The translations under genes were made by a program, and so were the position numbers. From positions 1-64,000 of the forward strand of contig DASTKH010000041.1 in the NCBI GenBank assembly GCA_035716025.1: a stretch of 64,000 nt of DNA, read 5' to 3'. Origin of the DNA: JADGHE01 sp035716025 (GTDB lineage Bacteria; Pseudomonadota; Alphaproteobacteria; Rhizobiales; Xanthobacteraceae). How positions within the stretch are numbered: position 1 is the first letter of the stretch; every line of letters starts with the position of its first letter. This document shows positions 8,296 to 15,812 of the stretch, one piece after another. The notes beneath the pieces are model-generated. The model had not been told where the DNA came from, made no database searches, and saw only the letters and a program-made list of their open reading frames with translations.

Positions 8296-8802
8296 CTATT
8301 CGAGATCGATCCGAAACGGCGTGCCTTCCTCGCAGGGGACACCGCGGCCGATCGAATCGACCGCCCGGATCATGCGGCCCTCACGGCCGAGAATCCGGTC
8401 CGCGAGCGCCACCAGCCGCACATTCGGGCTTGCGGTCTCCGACGCTTCGCGGATCGCCCTGGCGATCCGCTCTTCGGGACGATGCGGGCTGAGCGCGCAG
8501 GCGGCGATGAAGGCGCCGGCGCTCGAACGGCTGATGCCCGCCCAGCAATGCACGACAAGGGGTGTTCTGCGCGGCCAGCGCAAGACGAAATCGAGGAGCC
8601 GATGGACGTGCGCTTCGGCCGGCGCGTTGAAGCCGTCCACCTCCGCCGTAATGTCGTGCATGGGCAGAAACAGGTGGTTCTCAGCGGCCACGGAGGCGGG
8701 TCGCACCACCCTGGTGCCGTCGTTGATCATTGTGACGAGGTGGCGCGCGCCGACCTTCTCGACCGTCGCATGCAGGCGCGCGAGGGAGCAGACGTGGATC
8801 AT
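8296..8802 (-). CDS. Protein tyrosine/dual-specificity phosphatase-like protein
   Basis: A 168-residue protein with the cysteine-phosphatase signature HCWAGISRS: nucleophile Cys86 and Arg92 in a CX5R loop, preceded by VVHCW and followed by a helix with ERIARAIREA. A loop Asp resembling the general acid is upstream (HDITAEVDGF). The ATG at 8802 gives a family-like start, MIHVCSLARLH. It ends 12 bases from the convergent lactonase gene, so no co-expression with that cluster is implied. It lies downstream of the HD hydrolase gene on the same strand. The substrate could be a phosphoprotein or a small phosphoester. Confidence 0.8.
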   Translation of the reverse strand: MIHVCSLARLHATVEKVGARHLVTMINDGTRVVRPASVAAENHLFLPMHDITAEVDGFNAPAEAHVHRLLDFVLRWPRRTPLVVHCWAGISRSSAGAFIAACALSPHRPEERIARAIREASETASPNVRLVALADRILGREGRMIRAVDSIGRGVPCEEGTPFRIDLE

Positions 8803-8888
8803 GATTTGCGAGACGGCATGCAGTTTCCGTTGCCCGGGCGGGCGCCCGGAGCAAAGCCTTCGTTGCTTGGCAGGCGCGCTTCCGCATT

Positions 8889-9503
8889 TCAAGGGGGGGC
8901 GAGCAGCTCGCGAAACCTCTTGAGATACCGTTGCTCGGCCTGGCTCGCCGACCAGGGCTTCAGGTAGTCGTGTTCGAGGGCGGCCGGCAGCGCCGGAGGC
9001 GTTCCGAAAAAGCGCCGCGCCTCCTTGTCCTCGAAGCCCGCAAGGCGCGTGGCTTCGAGATAGGCCGCGCCCTGGTCGGCAAGCTTGATGATCCGTATCA
9101 GCTCGGCGCTCGGCTGCGGCGGCAGGCCGAAACGCAGATGGATCGCGGCGAGCAGGCGCTGTTCGACCGCTTTGTAGGCGTCGCCGATGACCGCCTTGAA
9201 GGGCGAAATCATGTCGCCGATCACGTATTCGGGCGCGTCGTGCAGGAGGATGGCGCGGCGCGCCTCGCTGCCGAGCCGCGGATGGCGCGCGCGGGCGATG
9301 GCATCGACGAGAAGGCAGTGCTGCGCGACCGAAAAGATGTGAGGCCCGGTTGTCTGCCCGTTCCAACGCGCCACGCGCGCAAGCCCGTGCGCGATGTCTT
9401 CGATCTCCACATCGAGCGGCGACGGGTCGAGCAGGTCGAGCCTGCGACCGGACAGCATCCGCTGCCATGCGCGCGGGGGCCCGGGCGACGGGCGGTCAGG
9501 CAT
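8889..9503 (-). CDS. HD-domain phosphohydrolase (YfbR-like)
   Basis: A 204-residue HD-superfamily metal-dependent phosphohydrolase. The metal-binding residues can be traced: the His in FSVAQHCLLV, the HD pair in LLHDAPEYVIGDM, and the later Asp in IIKLADQGA. This resembles nucleotidase/YfbR-like family members. I use the ATG at 9503 (MPDRPSPG) because the longer frame would start at a TTG at 9527. The 5' end overlaps the end of tag by 8 bases, so the two genes are probably translationally coupled in a tag-HD-phosphatase run. Confidence 0.82.
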   Translation of the reverse strand: MPDRPSPGPPRAWQRMLSGRRLDLLDPSPLDVEIEDIAHGLARVARWNGQTTGPHIFSVAQHCLLVDAIARARHPRLGSEARRAILLHDAPEYVIGDMISPFKAVIGDAYKAVEQRLLAAIHLRFGLPPQPSAELIRIIKLADQGAAYLEATRLAGFEDKEARRFFGTPPALPAALEHDYLKPWSASQAEQRYLKRFRELLAPP

Positions 9504-10119
9504 GCGGGTCTTGGGCAAGCGCCGCAAGCGGCGCGTGGCGGTGGCAGGAGACGAGGTGGTCGTTCACCATGCCCACCGCCTGCATGAAGGCATAGACGAT
9601 CGTCGGGCCGCAGAACTTGAATCCGCGGGCCGCCAACTCCTTCGACATGGCGCGCGAGATCGGCGTCTCCGCCGGGACCTGACCGCGGCTGCGGAAGCGG
9701 TTCACCTTCGGCCTGCCGTCGAGAAATTCCCACAGCAGGGGCGAAAAGCCCGGTCCCTTCTCCATGATCTCGAGCCAGGCCCGCGCGGAGGCGACCGCGC
9801 CTTCGATCTTCTGCCGATTGCGCACGATTCCGGGGTCGGCCATGAGGGATTCGATCTTCTTCGGCGTGTAGCGGGCGATCTTCTCGGGCGCAAAACCGTC
9901 GAAGGCGCGGCGGAAATTGTCGCGCTTGCGCAGAATGGTGATCCACGAAAGCCCGGCCTGAAAGCCGTCGAGGATCAGCTTTTCGTAGAGCGCTCGGTCG
10001 TCGAATTCCGGCACGCCCCATTCCTCGTCGTGATAGGCGACGTAGAGCGGGTCCTGGCCCGGCCACGGGCAGCGCACCGGCTCGGCGACGGGGGAGGAGG
10101 CGGACAGGACGGCGGTCAT
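9496..10119 (-). CDS. tag: DNA-3-methyladenine glycosylase I
   Basis: A 207-residue base-excision enzyme that removes 3-methyladenine from alkylated DNA. The zinc-binding residues of the family are visible: the Cys of RCPWPG and the His of AYHDEEWG near the N terminus, plus the His/Cys of NDHLVSCHRH near the C terminus. DGFQAGLSWITILRKR and IVRNRQKIEG are characteristic helices. The length is normal. The start overlaps the stop of ygfZ by 4 bases (ATGA), so it is translated from the same mRNA as ygfZ. Confidence 0.95.
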   Translation of the reverse strand: MTAVLSASSPVAEPVRCPWPGQDPLYVAYHDEEWGVPEFDDRALYEKLILDGFQAGLSWITILRKRDNFRRAFDGFAPEKIARYTPKKIESLMADPGIVRNRQKIEGAVASARAWLEIMEKGPGFSPLLWEFLDGRPKVNRFRSRGQVPAETPISRAMSKELAARGFKFCGPTIVYAFMQAVGMVNDHLVSCHRHAPLAALAQDPHA

Positions 10120-11006
10120 TCGGCGGCCTTCGCGGCAACGGGAAAGTCGAAATTAGCCCAGGCGGGTTTTCGCGGCGTGAGGGGGATGCCGCCGGCAAGG
10201 ATCGGCATGCCGCTCGCCAGCGCCTCCGAGACGCGGTCGAGCCGCAAGAGCGCAAGCCCGTGGCCCGCGGCCGAGGATCCCATGGTGCCGGCAGGCTTGC
10301 CGCCGGCGGTAACGGGAATGCCCGCTTCGGGAGCGAATTCGGGATAATCCACGGCCATCACGCGGGTGCGGGCGATGCCGCGATGCTGCATGCGCGACAC
10401 CACCTCCTGGCCGACATAGCAGCCCTTGTCGAAGTCCACGCCGGCGAGCTGGTCCATGCAGGCCTCGTGCGGGAAGGCGTCGTTGTAGGCAAAGTCGAGC
10501 CCGCCGCGCGGCACGCCGAGCGCGATGCGATGGGCCTCATAATCGGCGGCATTTACAAGCCTCGCGCCGAGGGCGGCCGCCGCCTCGGCGGCGAGGTGCG
10601 GCGGCAGCATGAGCCGCCGGCCGAGCGCGGGCAGACGCGGATCGTCGAAGACGAGACCGTAGTCGCTGTCGCCTTCTCCCTCCCACAGCGCCATCACGCC
10701 GAGGGTTTCGCTCAGGTCCTCGACGATGACCTTGGCGCGCAGCTTGTAGAAATTCAACCGCTCGACGAGCGTCAGCGCGAGGGCGCGCGGACAATCGAGA
10801 AAGAAGCCGCCGCCGTCCTCCGGCGCGGCTTCCGCGACAAGGAAGTCGGCCACGATCTTGCCTTGCGGGGTCAGCAGTGCGGCGTAGCGGGCGCGCTCCG
10901 GCGAGACCGTCTTGAGATCGACCGTGAACAGTCCGTTGAGGAATTGCCGCGCCGGATCGCCGACCACCTTTACGACGCCGCGCTCCGGAAGGAGTGCCGC
11001 CTTCAT
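10116..11006 (-). CDS. ygfZ: Folate-binding protein YgfZ (tRNA/Fe-S cluster related)
   Basis: A 296-residue GcvT-like protein. The diagnostic motif KGCYVGQE, with the conserved Cys, is present near residue 190, followed by VVSRMQHRG. Family members bind tetrahydrofolate and help certain Fe-S enzymes such as MiaB. The N terminus MKAALLPERGVVKVVGDPARQFLNGL fits the family start. It is the first gene of a minus-strand run with tag (ATGA overlap) and is divergent from the dihydroorotase gene with 90 bases between them. Confidence 0.93.
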   Translation of the reverse strand: MKAALLPERGVVKVVGDPARQFLNGLFTVDLKTVSPERARYAALLTPQGKIVADFLVAEAAPEDGGGFFLDCPRALALTLVERLNFYKLRAKVIVEDLSETLGVMALWEGEGDSDYGLVFDDPRLPALGRRLMLPPHLAAEAAAALGARLVNAADYEAHRIALGVPRGGLDFAYNDAFPHEACMDQLAGVDFDKGCYVGQEVVSRMQHRGIARTRVMAVDYPEFAPEAGIPVTAGGKPAGTMGSSAAGHGLALLRLDRVSEALASGMPILAGGIPLTPRKPAWANFDFPVAAKAAE

Positions 11007-11096
11007 GCGAATCCCTTGTCAGCTCTTTGCCGGCAACGTAAGCCCGACCCGGGCGGGCCTCAAGCCGGGCCGCTCGCGCGCAAGCCGGACCACCCC

Positions 11097-12437
11097 ATGT
11101 CGCAGACCTTCGACCTTCTTCTCAAGGGCGCCACTGTCGTCAACCACGACGGAGTGGGTGAGCGGGACATCGGAATTCGCGGCTCCACAATCGCGGAAAT
11201 CGGCGCACTGTCCCCCGCCGCGGCCGGCACGGTCGTGGACTGTCGGGGCCTGCACGTCCTGCCCGGCGTCATCGACACGCAGGTGCACTTCCGCGAGCCC
11301 GGCCTCACCCACAAGGAAGACCTCGAGTCCGGCTCGCACTCGGCCGTCATGGGCGGCGTCACGGCGGTGTTCGAAATGCCGAACACGGATCCCCCGACCG
11401 TCACGGCGGAGGCCCTGGCCGACAAGGTGCGGCGCGGGCGCGGCCGCATGCACTGCGACTTCGCTTTCTTCATCGGGGCGACCCGCGACAATGTGCACGC
11501 ACTGCCGCAGCTCGAACGGCTGCCGGGCGCCGCCGGGGTCAAGGTCTTCATGGGCTCCTCGACCGGTTCGTTGCTCATCGAGGACGACGACGGCGTACGG
11601 GCGGTGCTGCAGGCGATCCGCCGCCGCGCCTCGTTCCACTGCGAGGACGAATTCCGGCTGCGCGCGCGGCGGGACCTGCGCGTCGAGGGTGATCCGCGCT
11701 CGCATCCGGTCTGGCGCGACGAACAGGCGGCGCTGCAATGCACGGAGCGCCTGGTTCGGCTTGCGCGGGAGACCGGCCGGCGCGTCCATGTGTTGCATGT
11801 CACGACCGCGGAGGAAATGGATTTCCTCAAAGATAACAAAGACGTCGCCTCCGTCGAGGTGACGCCCCACCATCTGACCCTCGAAGCGCCGGAGTGCTAT
11901 GTGCGGCTCGGCACGCTCGCCCAGATGAACCCGCCGGTGCGCGAGGCCCGGCACCGGGCAGCGCTCTGGCGTGCGCTCGATCAGGGGATCGTGGACGTGC
12001 TCGGCTCCGACCACGCGCCGCATGCGCGCGCGGAAAAAGCCAAGCCCTATCCGGCGAGCCCTTCGGGCATGACCGGCGTGCAGACCTTGGTGCCGCTGAT
12101 GCTGGATCACGTGAATGCCGGCCGGCTCACGCTGCAGCGCCTCGTCGATCTCACGAGCGCCGGGCCGGCGCGGCTCTTTTCGATCGCCCGCAAGGGGCGC
12201 ATCGCCGTCGGATACGACGCCGATCTCACGGTCGTCGACCTACGCCGGCGCGAGACAATTACCGATGGCTGGATCGCGGCGAAGCCCGGCTGGACGCCTT
12301 ACGATGGGGTTACCGTGACCGGCTGGCCGGTCGGGACTTTCGTGCGCGGACGCCGGGTGATGTGGGAGGGCGAACTCGTCGAGCCTGCCCAAGGCGAACC
12401 GGTGCGCTTTGCCGACACGCTGCCGCCGGTCTCTTAA
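11097..12437 (+). CDS. pyrC: Dihydroorotase (class I type)
   Basis: A 446-residue amidohydrolase of the de novo pyrimidine pathway. Metal-centre regions can be followed: DTQVHFREPG near residue 60, KVFMGSSTG with the Lys expected to be carbamylated, SFHCEDE, HVLHVTTAEEM and the Asp of GSDHAPH. The first His of the usual DxHxHxR motif is Gln here. FEMPNTDPP is a family landmark. The start at 11097 follows from MSQTFDLLLKG, and the upstream region belongs to ygfZ on the other strand. It could be a related cyclic amidohydrolase of the AllB type, but dihydroorotase fits best. Confidence 0.85.
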   Translation: MSQTFDLLLKGATVVNHDGVGERDIGIRGSTIAEIGALSPAAAGTVVDCRGLHVLPGVIDTQVHFREPGLTHKEDLESGSHSAVMGGVTAVFEMPNTDPPTVTAEALADKVRRGRGRMHCDFAFFIGATRDNVHALPQLERLPGAAGVKVFMGSSTGSLLIEDDDGVRAVLQAIRRRASFHCEDEFRLRARRDLRVEGDPRSHPVWRDEQAALQCTERLVRLARETGRRVHVLHVTTAEEMDFLKDNKDVASVEVTPHHLTLEAPECYVRLGTLAQMNPPVREARHRAALWRALDQGIVDVLGSDHAPHARAEKAKPYPASPSGMTGVQTLVPLMLDHVNAGRLTLQRLVDLTSAGPARLFSIARKGRIAVGYDADLTVVDLRRRETITDGWIAAKPGWTPYDGVTVTGWPVGTFVRGRRVMWEGELVEPAQGEPVRFADTLPPVS

Positions 12438-12449
12438 AGACCTGAGCCG

Positions 12450-12704
12450 CTACTGGCGCGAAAGCGGGAGGGAGAACTCGCCGCGGCGGATGCGGGCGGC
12501 AAGGCCCTCCGCATATTGCGCCGCCGCTTCCTCGCCATAGGTCGCGACGAGCTCCGCAAAGGCGGTGAACAGGCAGGCTTGCGCGAGGCAATCGCCGTCC
12601 ACCCCGCCCAGGACCCCTTCGGTCCATGCCTCCGTGACATAGCCGAGCGCGCGCTGCTTCTGCTCATGATCCGGGATCAGCCTGATCGGATCGAGACCGT
12701 GCAT
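12450..12704 (-). CDS. Small conserved hypothetical protein
   Basis: An 84-residue, mainly helical, soluble protein without signal peptide (MHGLDPIRLIPDHEQKQRALGYV...). The EAWTEG and FAELVATYGEEAAAQYAEGL segments look like protein-coding sequence with strong third-position G/C. I recall similar small proteins in Rhizobiales but no assigned function. It is convergent with the dihydroorotase gene (12 bases apart) and is preceded upstream by a GTTAAC-rich, AT-richer stretch that may hold its promoter. Confidence 0.7.
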   Translation of the reverse strand: MHGLDPIRLIPDHEQKQRALGYVTEAWTEGVLGGVDGDCLAQACLFTAFAELVATYGEEAAAQYAEGLAARIRRGEFSLPLSRQ

Positions 12705-12793
12705 CGTAATCGTCGTCCAACCTGAGGGCGCTTTGCCCGTTTGCGAATCACATATTCACGTTAACACGAGGCGAGGCTGCCTTGGGCCCGAGA

Positions 12794-12808
12794 TTAGGAA
12801 AAGGTTAA
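12794..12808. promoter_or_regulatory. Imperfect CtrA-type box
   Basis: TTAG-N7-TTAA, 7 of 8 positions of the CtrA consensus TTAA-N7-TTAA, about 90 bases upstream of the start of the small protein gene at 12704. A separate GTTAAC lies at 12760-12765. The gap 12705-12870 is otherwise without a gene. Confidence 0.35.
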
Positions 12809-12870
12809 CGGCGGGGCGTTTCGCTGATCCGGCGTTCACGCGGGACAGGCCTTTCGGCCCGACAGCCCGG

Positions 12871-13245
12871 TCAGTTCGCGTAGCGGGCCGTGATTTCGCG
12901 GGCGATGCGGCCGCCTTCATCGAGATAACGGCGAATCGCCACGTTGGCGGCCGGCGTGCAGGAGCGGTATGTTTGCCGGAAACCCTCGTAGCCTCGGTTG
13001 AAGCTCGCCACCATCCGGTCGTGGCGTTCGCCCGACGGCGCCTCGGCGTCGATCAGCCTCTGCATTTCCTCGCGCCAGAGCAATCCTTCCTTGAAGCCGC
13101 AGAGATCGCGCAGATAGTGGAGGGCCCCGAGAATCTCCGAGAGCCGTTGGAGGTCGCGATCATAGGGCGCGGCCCCGGTCTGGGCCGCGGCAGGGCCGGC
13201 GAGGGCCAGGCAGAGACCGAACAAAACAAGCAACCGCTTCGGCAT
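12871..13245 (-). CDS. TIGR02301-family secreted protein
   Basis: A 124-residue protein with a signal peptide (MPKRLLVLFGLCLALAGPAAAQ) and a small helical domain with two conserved-looking cysteines (LRDLCGF and TYRSCTP). DLQRLSEILGALHYLR is the landmark of the alphaproteobacterial TIGR02301 family, whose function is not known. It stands upstream of the 12450-12704 gene and downstream of the Nudix gene on the same strand, separated by 63 bases from the latter. Confidence 0.82.
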   Translation of the reverse strand: MPKRLLVLFGLCLALAGPAAAQTGAAPYDRDLQRLSEILGALHYLRDLCGFKEGLLWREEMQRLIDAEAPSGERHDRMVASFNRGYEGFRQTYRSCTPAANVAIRRYLDEGGRIAREITARYAN

Positions 13246-13308
13246 GGGAGTCGGGGCAGGGTCAACGGATGAATAGGCGCCGCGCGTGGCGGAAAGGTGT
13301 CGGCAAGC

Positions 13309-13758
13309 TTAAGCGCCGGAGGTTTGATCAAGAACGGCGAAGGCGGCGGCCACGATATCCTGGAGTCCTTCGGTGGTCGCAAAAGATTTCAGTTCCTCGC
13401 GCGTAATCCAGTGGGCTTCGCTCAGTTCGTCGTTCAGGACCACCTCGCCACCCTGCCAAACGGCCGCAAAGGCGAGGATGATGAAGTGCCGCGCCACGCG
13501 CCGGTCGGCGTCGCGGCTGATGGCTTCCCGGTAGCCGGCAAGGCCTGCGGCCTCAATCGTGAGCCCTGTTTCTTCCTGCACCTCGCGCTTGACGGCTTCC
13601 AGCAGGGTCTCGCCGGCTTCGACCACCCCGCCCGGAAGCGTGTAAAGCTGTGGCGGCCTGGCGCGACGCACCAGGAGGAACCGATCGCCGCGAACGATGG
13701 CGGCGCTCACCGCGACGAAGGGGCGGTCGGGATAGCTCCGCGGATCGGCGTCGCTCAC
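13309..13758 (-). CDS. Nudix hydrolase (ADP-ribose pyrophosphatase-like)
   Basis: A 149-residue Nudix enzyme with an intact box: Gly44, Glu50, Arg58-Glu59 and Glu62-Glu63 followed by TGL. The LPGGVVE approach and the RRARPPQLYTLPGG substrate strand resemble ADP-ribose or dinucleotide pyrophosphatases. The length is normal and there is no membrane segment. The ATG overlaps the stop of the upstream 171-residue gene by 4 bases, so they are co-translated. Unlike the protein at 370-1356, the catalytic residues are present here. Confidence 0.9.
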   Translation of the reverse strand: MSDADPRSYPDRPFVAVSAAIVRGDRFLLVRRARPPQLYTLPGGVVEAGETLLEAVKREVQEETGLTIEAAGLAGYREAISRDADRRVARHFIILAFAAVWQGGEVVLNDELSEAHWITREELKSFATTEGLQDIVAAAFAVLDQTSGA

Positions 13759-14270
13759 CGCGGGCCGGCCGTGCAGGAGGAGGCGAGCCGGCTCGGCCTC
13801 GGCGCCGCGCTCCGTGCTTTCGATCCGTGAACCATCGCGTCGGCCTCCGCCAGCAGCCGCCGCAGTCGCCTGACGGTCCGGGCCGTTCCGGCGGTGAATG
13901 CGGGCTGCCGTTCGAGCGCTGAACGCGCCGACAGAATAGCGACCTGCAATCGCTCGCAGAGCCGGTCGAAGCGCCGACGCATCGCCGCGTCCGCCAGATC
14001 ATAGGCCGCGAGGGCGCGTTCGCGCGAGGCAAGCTGCGAGGCCGCGAAATATTCGCGATAGGACAGGGGGCGCCATCGGCGCAGTTCGGCGCGCGCCTCG
14101 GGCATCTGGGACGCCATATCGAGGAGCATGATGGCCTCCCCGAAATGGTTGAGATAATCGGTCGAGAGGCCGGTTTCCGGATTGATGTTGGCGTTCGCGA
14201 GAAGGGCAGGGTCGGCGGGTGCGGAAAAGGGCGGCAGCGGGCGCGCCCTTGGCTTGTGTCGCGATTTCAT
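13755..14270 (-). CDS. Conserved hypothetical protein
   Basis: A 171-residue soluble, mostly helical protein. GLSTDYLNHFGEAIMLLDM and LSYREYF are the parts that look conserved in rhizobial homologues as I remember them; no function is known. The N terminus is basic and Pro-rich (MKSRHKPRARPLPPF). It is the first gene of a two-gene unit with the Nudix hydrolase, and a perfect CtrA-type box lies 52-66 bases upstream of its start, which suggests cell-cycle-linked expression. Confidence 0.75.
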   Translation of the reverse strand: MKSRHKPRARPLPPFSAPADPALLANANINPETGLSTDYLNHFGEAIMLLDMASQMPEARAELRRWRPLSYREYFAASQLASRERALAAYDLADAAMRRRFDRLCERLQVAILSARSALERQPAFTAGTARTVRRLRRLLAEADAMVHGSKARSAAPRPSRLASSCTAGPR

Positions 14271-14321
14271 GAAACAGGCGGCCCCCCGAAAATTCGCGGG
14301 CGCAACTCTGCCTGTCGGCCG

Positions 14322-14336
14322 TTAAATGCTGCTTAA
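14322..14336. promoter_or_regulatory. Perfect CtrA-type box (TTAA-N7-TTAA)
   Basis: TTAA (14322-14325), seven bases, TTAA (14333-14336): exact match to the binding consensus of the alphaproteobacterial cell-cycle regulator CtrA. It lies upstream of the minus-strand gene starting at 14270. It is more than 100 bases from tRNA-His, so the minus gene is the likelier target. Confidence 0.55.
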
Positions 14337-14393
14337 GCCGGCGAAATCCGCGGCAGACCCCCCGCGCGCCGAAGCGCCTTCGGAATGCGCGGC

Positions 14394-14422
14394 TTGCCAA
14401 TGTGCCGCTTTACTCATAGTTT
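14394..14422 (+). promoter_or_regulatory. Candidate promoter of tRNA-His
   Basis: TTGCCA (14394-14399), 17-base spacer, TAGTTT (14417-14422). The predicted start falls about 17 bases before the mature tRNA. The -10 element matches weakly. Confidence 0.4.
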
Positions 14423-14445
14423 CCTGCTGGCTTCCCAAAGCGCGG

Positions 14446-14522
14446 GCAGCTGTAGCTCAGTTGGTTAGAGCGCCTGACTGTGGATCAGGAGGTCGGTGGT
14501 TCGAGTCCACCCAGCTGTACCA
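14446..14522 (+). tRNA. tRNA-His (GTG)
   Basis: A 77-base cloverleaf. Acceptor GCAGCTG pairs with CAGCTGT, giving G1:U72 at the end; D-arm AGCTCAGTTGG; anticodon stem CCTGA/TCAGG enclosing CTGTGGA with anticodon GTG; T arm GGTGG-TTCGAGT-CCACC; CCA is encoded. The discriminator is A73 and no G-1 is encoded opposite it, unlike most bacteria but as known for many alphaproteobacteria. No intron. Confidence 0.97.
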
Positions 14523-14553
14523 GGTCGCGCGCGAAAAGGGGGAGGGGGACGGC

Positions 14554-15048
14554 ATGGATGCCAGGACCCAGCACGTGGTGCCGGTGCTCGAACTGAGCCC
14601 GGCGGCGTTTGCGCCGTATGGTGAGGTTATCGAGCCGAAACTGCGGGGCGGCCAGTTCGATCGCGGCTATGAGGCCGACGATCCGCAGCTCACCGTGACG
14701 AACGGGGAGCCGATGCTGCGGATCATGCGGCTGCAGCGGCGCGGGCTCGTGTTCTCGAAGATCGCCCGCCATCGCCGCGTGACCCAATGTCTCGGCGCCC
14801 TCGGCGGAAAGGATTGGTTCCTGGCGGTCGCCCCGCCCGACACGAACGCGGCGGCGCCGCGGCTCGAAGACATTGTGGGCTTTCACATTCCGGGCGACCG
14901 CATCGTCAAGCTGCATCTTGCGACCTGGCATGCGGGCCCGCACTTCGTCCATGACGAGGCACTGTTCCTCAATCTTGAAAACCGCGACACCAATTCCCGG
15001 GATTTCGAGGGTGCGGCCCTGCCCGCCGAATGCCGGCTTAACGTCTGA
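14554..15048 (+). CDS. allA: Ureidoglycolate lyase-family protein
   Basis: A 164-residue cupin-like protein of the AllA family, which release urea from ureidoglycolate in purine/allantoin breakdown. VLELSPAAFAPYGEVIE at the N terminus and HPGTWHxG-like LATWHAGPHF near residue 130 are typical. It starts 31 bases after tRNA-His with a GGGGGAGGGGG ribosome-binding stretch. No allantoinase or other purine-catabolism gene is nearby, so its pathway role here is by family only; a generic ureidoglycolate-lyase-like cupin remains possible. Confidence 0.78.
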   Translation: MDARTQHVVPVLELSPAAFAPYGEVIEPKLRGGQFDRGYEADDPQLTVTNGEPMLRIMRLQRRGLVFSKIARHRRVTQCLGALGGKDWFLAVAPPDTNAAAPRLEDIVGFHIPGDRIVKLHLATWHAGPHFVHDEALFLNLENRDTNSRDFEGAALPAECRLNV

Positions 15049-15065
15049 GCCGGCGTCAAGACACG

Positions 15066-15524
15066 CTAAGACTCGCTGTTTTCGACAAGGCGTTTCTCGA
15101 TTTCGTAAGCAGGAAGGTTCGTGAGGTCGCGAGCGATCTCGGCCCGGACCGTTTCGCGCGCCGCCTGCGAGAGCTCTTCGCGTAGCACGCCCATCGCCCG
15201 CGGCGGGGCAACCAGGACGATGGATTTGGCCTTGCCCGACATCACCGCCTGGTCGAGGTGGCGGCAGAGCCGGCGCAGGAACGCCCGTTCCGCCTGCGCA
15301 TGCCAGTCCGTCTCTTCGACGGCGCTACGGCTCGTGCCGACGGAGGGCTGGACGCGCCCGGGCACGTCGGTGCCTTGTTCCCGGGCCGGCGGGTTTTCGT
15401 TCGTGTAGGTCTCGCGCGTTTGCAGGTTTGGGAATTTCTCGTCGCCGACATTCTGCAGAACCAGGGCCTTGCCGCCGTCGCAGACGACGATCCACGCGCC
15501 AGCATCCAGCTTCGCCTTTGGCAT
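15066..15524 (-). CDS. Host attachment family protein
   Basis: A 152-residue protein matching the Host_attach (AtsE-like) family: WIVVCDGGKALVLQN at the N terminus, the polar GTDVPGRVQPSVG loop in the middle, and a C-terminal half of the form LIVAPPRAMGVLRE (here IVLVAPPRAMGVLREEL) followed by LTNLPAYEIEKRL. Linked to plant attachment in Agrobacterium by name, but members occur widely in non-symbionts, so the molecular role is uncertain. It is convergent with the allA-like gene. The region 15525-15812 upstream holds no further gene that I can support. Confidence 0.8.
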   Translation of the reverse strand: MPKAKLDAGAWIVVCDGGKALVLQNVGDEKFPNLQTRETYTNENPPAREQGTDVPGRVQPSVGTSRSAVEETDWHAQAERAFLRRLCRHLDQAVMSGKAKSIVLVAPPRAMGVLREELSQAARETVRAEIARDLTNLPAYEIEKRLVENSES

Positions 15525-15812
15525 GGAAACTCCCGCTGTGCTGAAAACCGGCCGGAGGGGGTCTCCGGTCCGCTCGTGCCCCATGATAACTCGTTTTGTC
15601 GATCTCCCGTTCCAGCGGCACGGCCGGCCGCCCATCGACGGCGGCGCAGCCGCAAGCCGGACCGGACGCGATTGACCCGTTCCCTCCGATTGACCCGTTT
15701 CCTCCCACGACGGCAAAGCCTAAAGTTCCCTCCCGCTATGGCCAAGCCCAGACTCATTCATCAAGGCCCTGCATGCGGCGCGTGTCCGCGCGGTGGCAAC
15801 AAGGAGGTTCGA

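Noticed and set aside
13297..13830. Plus-strand frame opposite the Nudix gene
   Set aside because: Shadow; the minus strand has an intact Nudix box.
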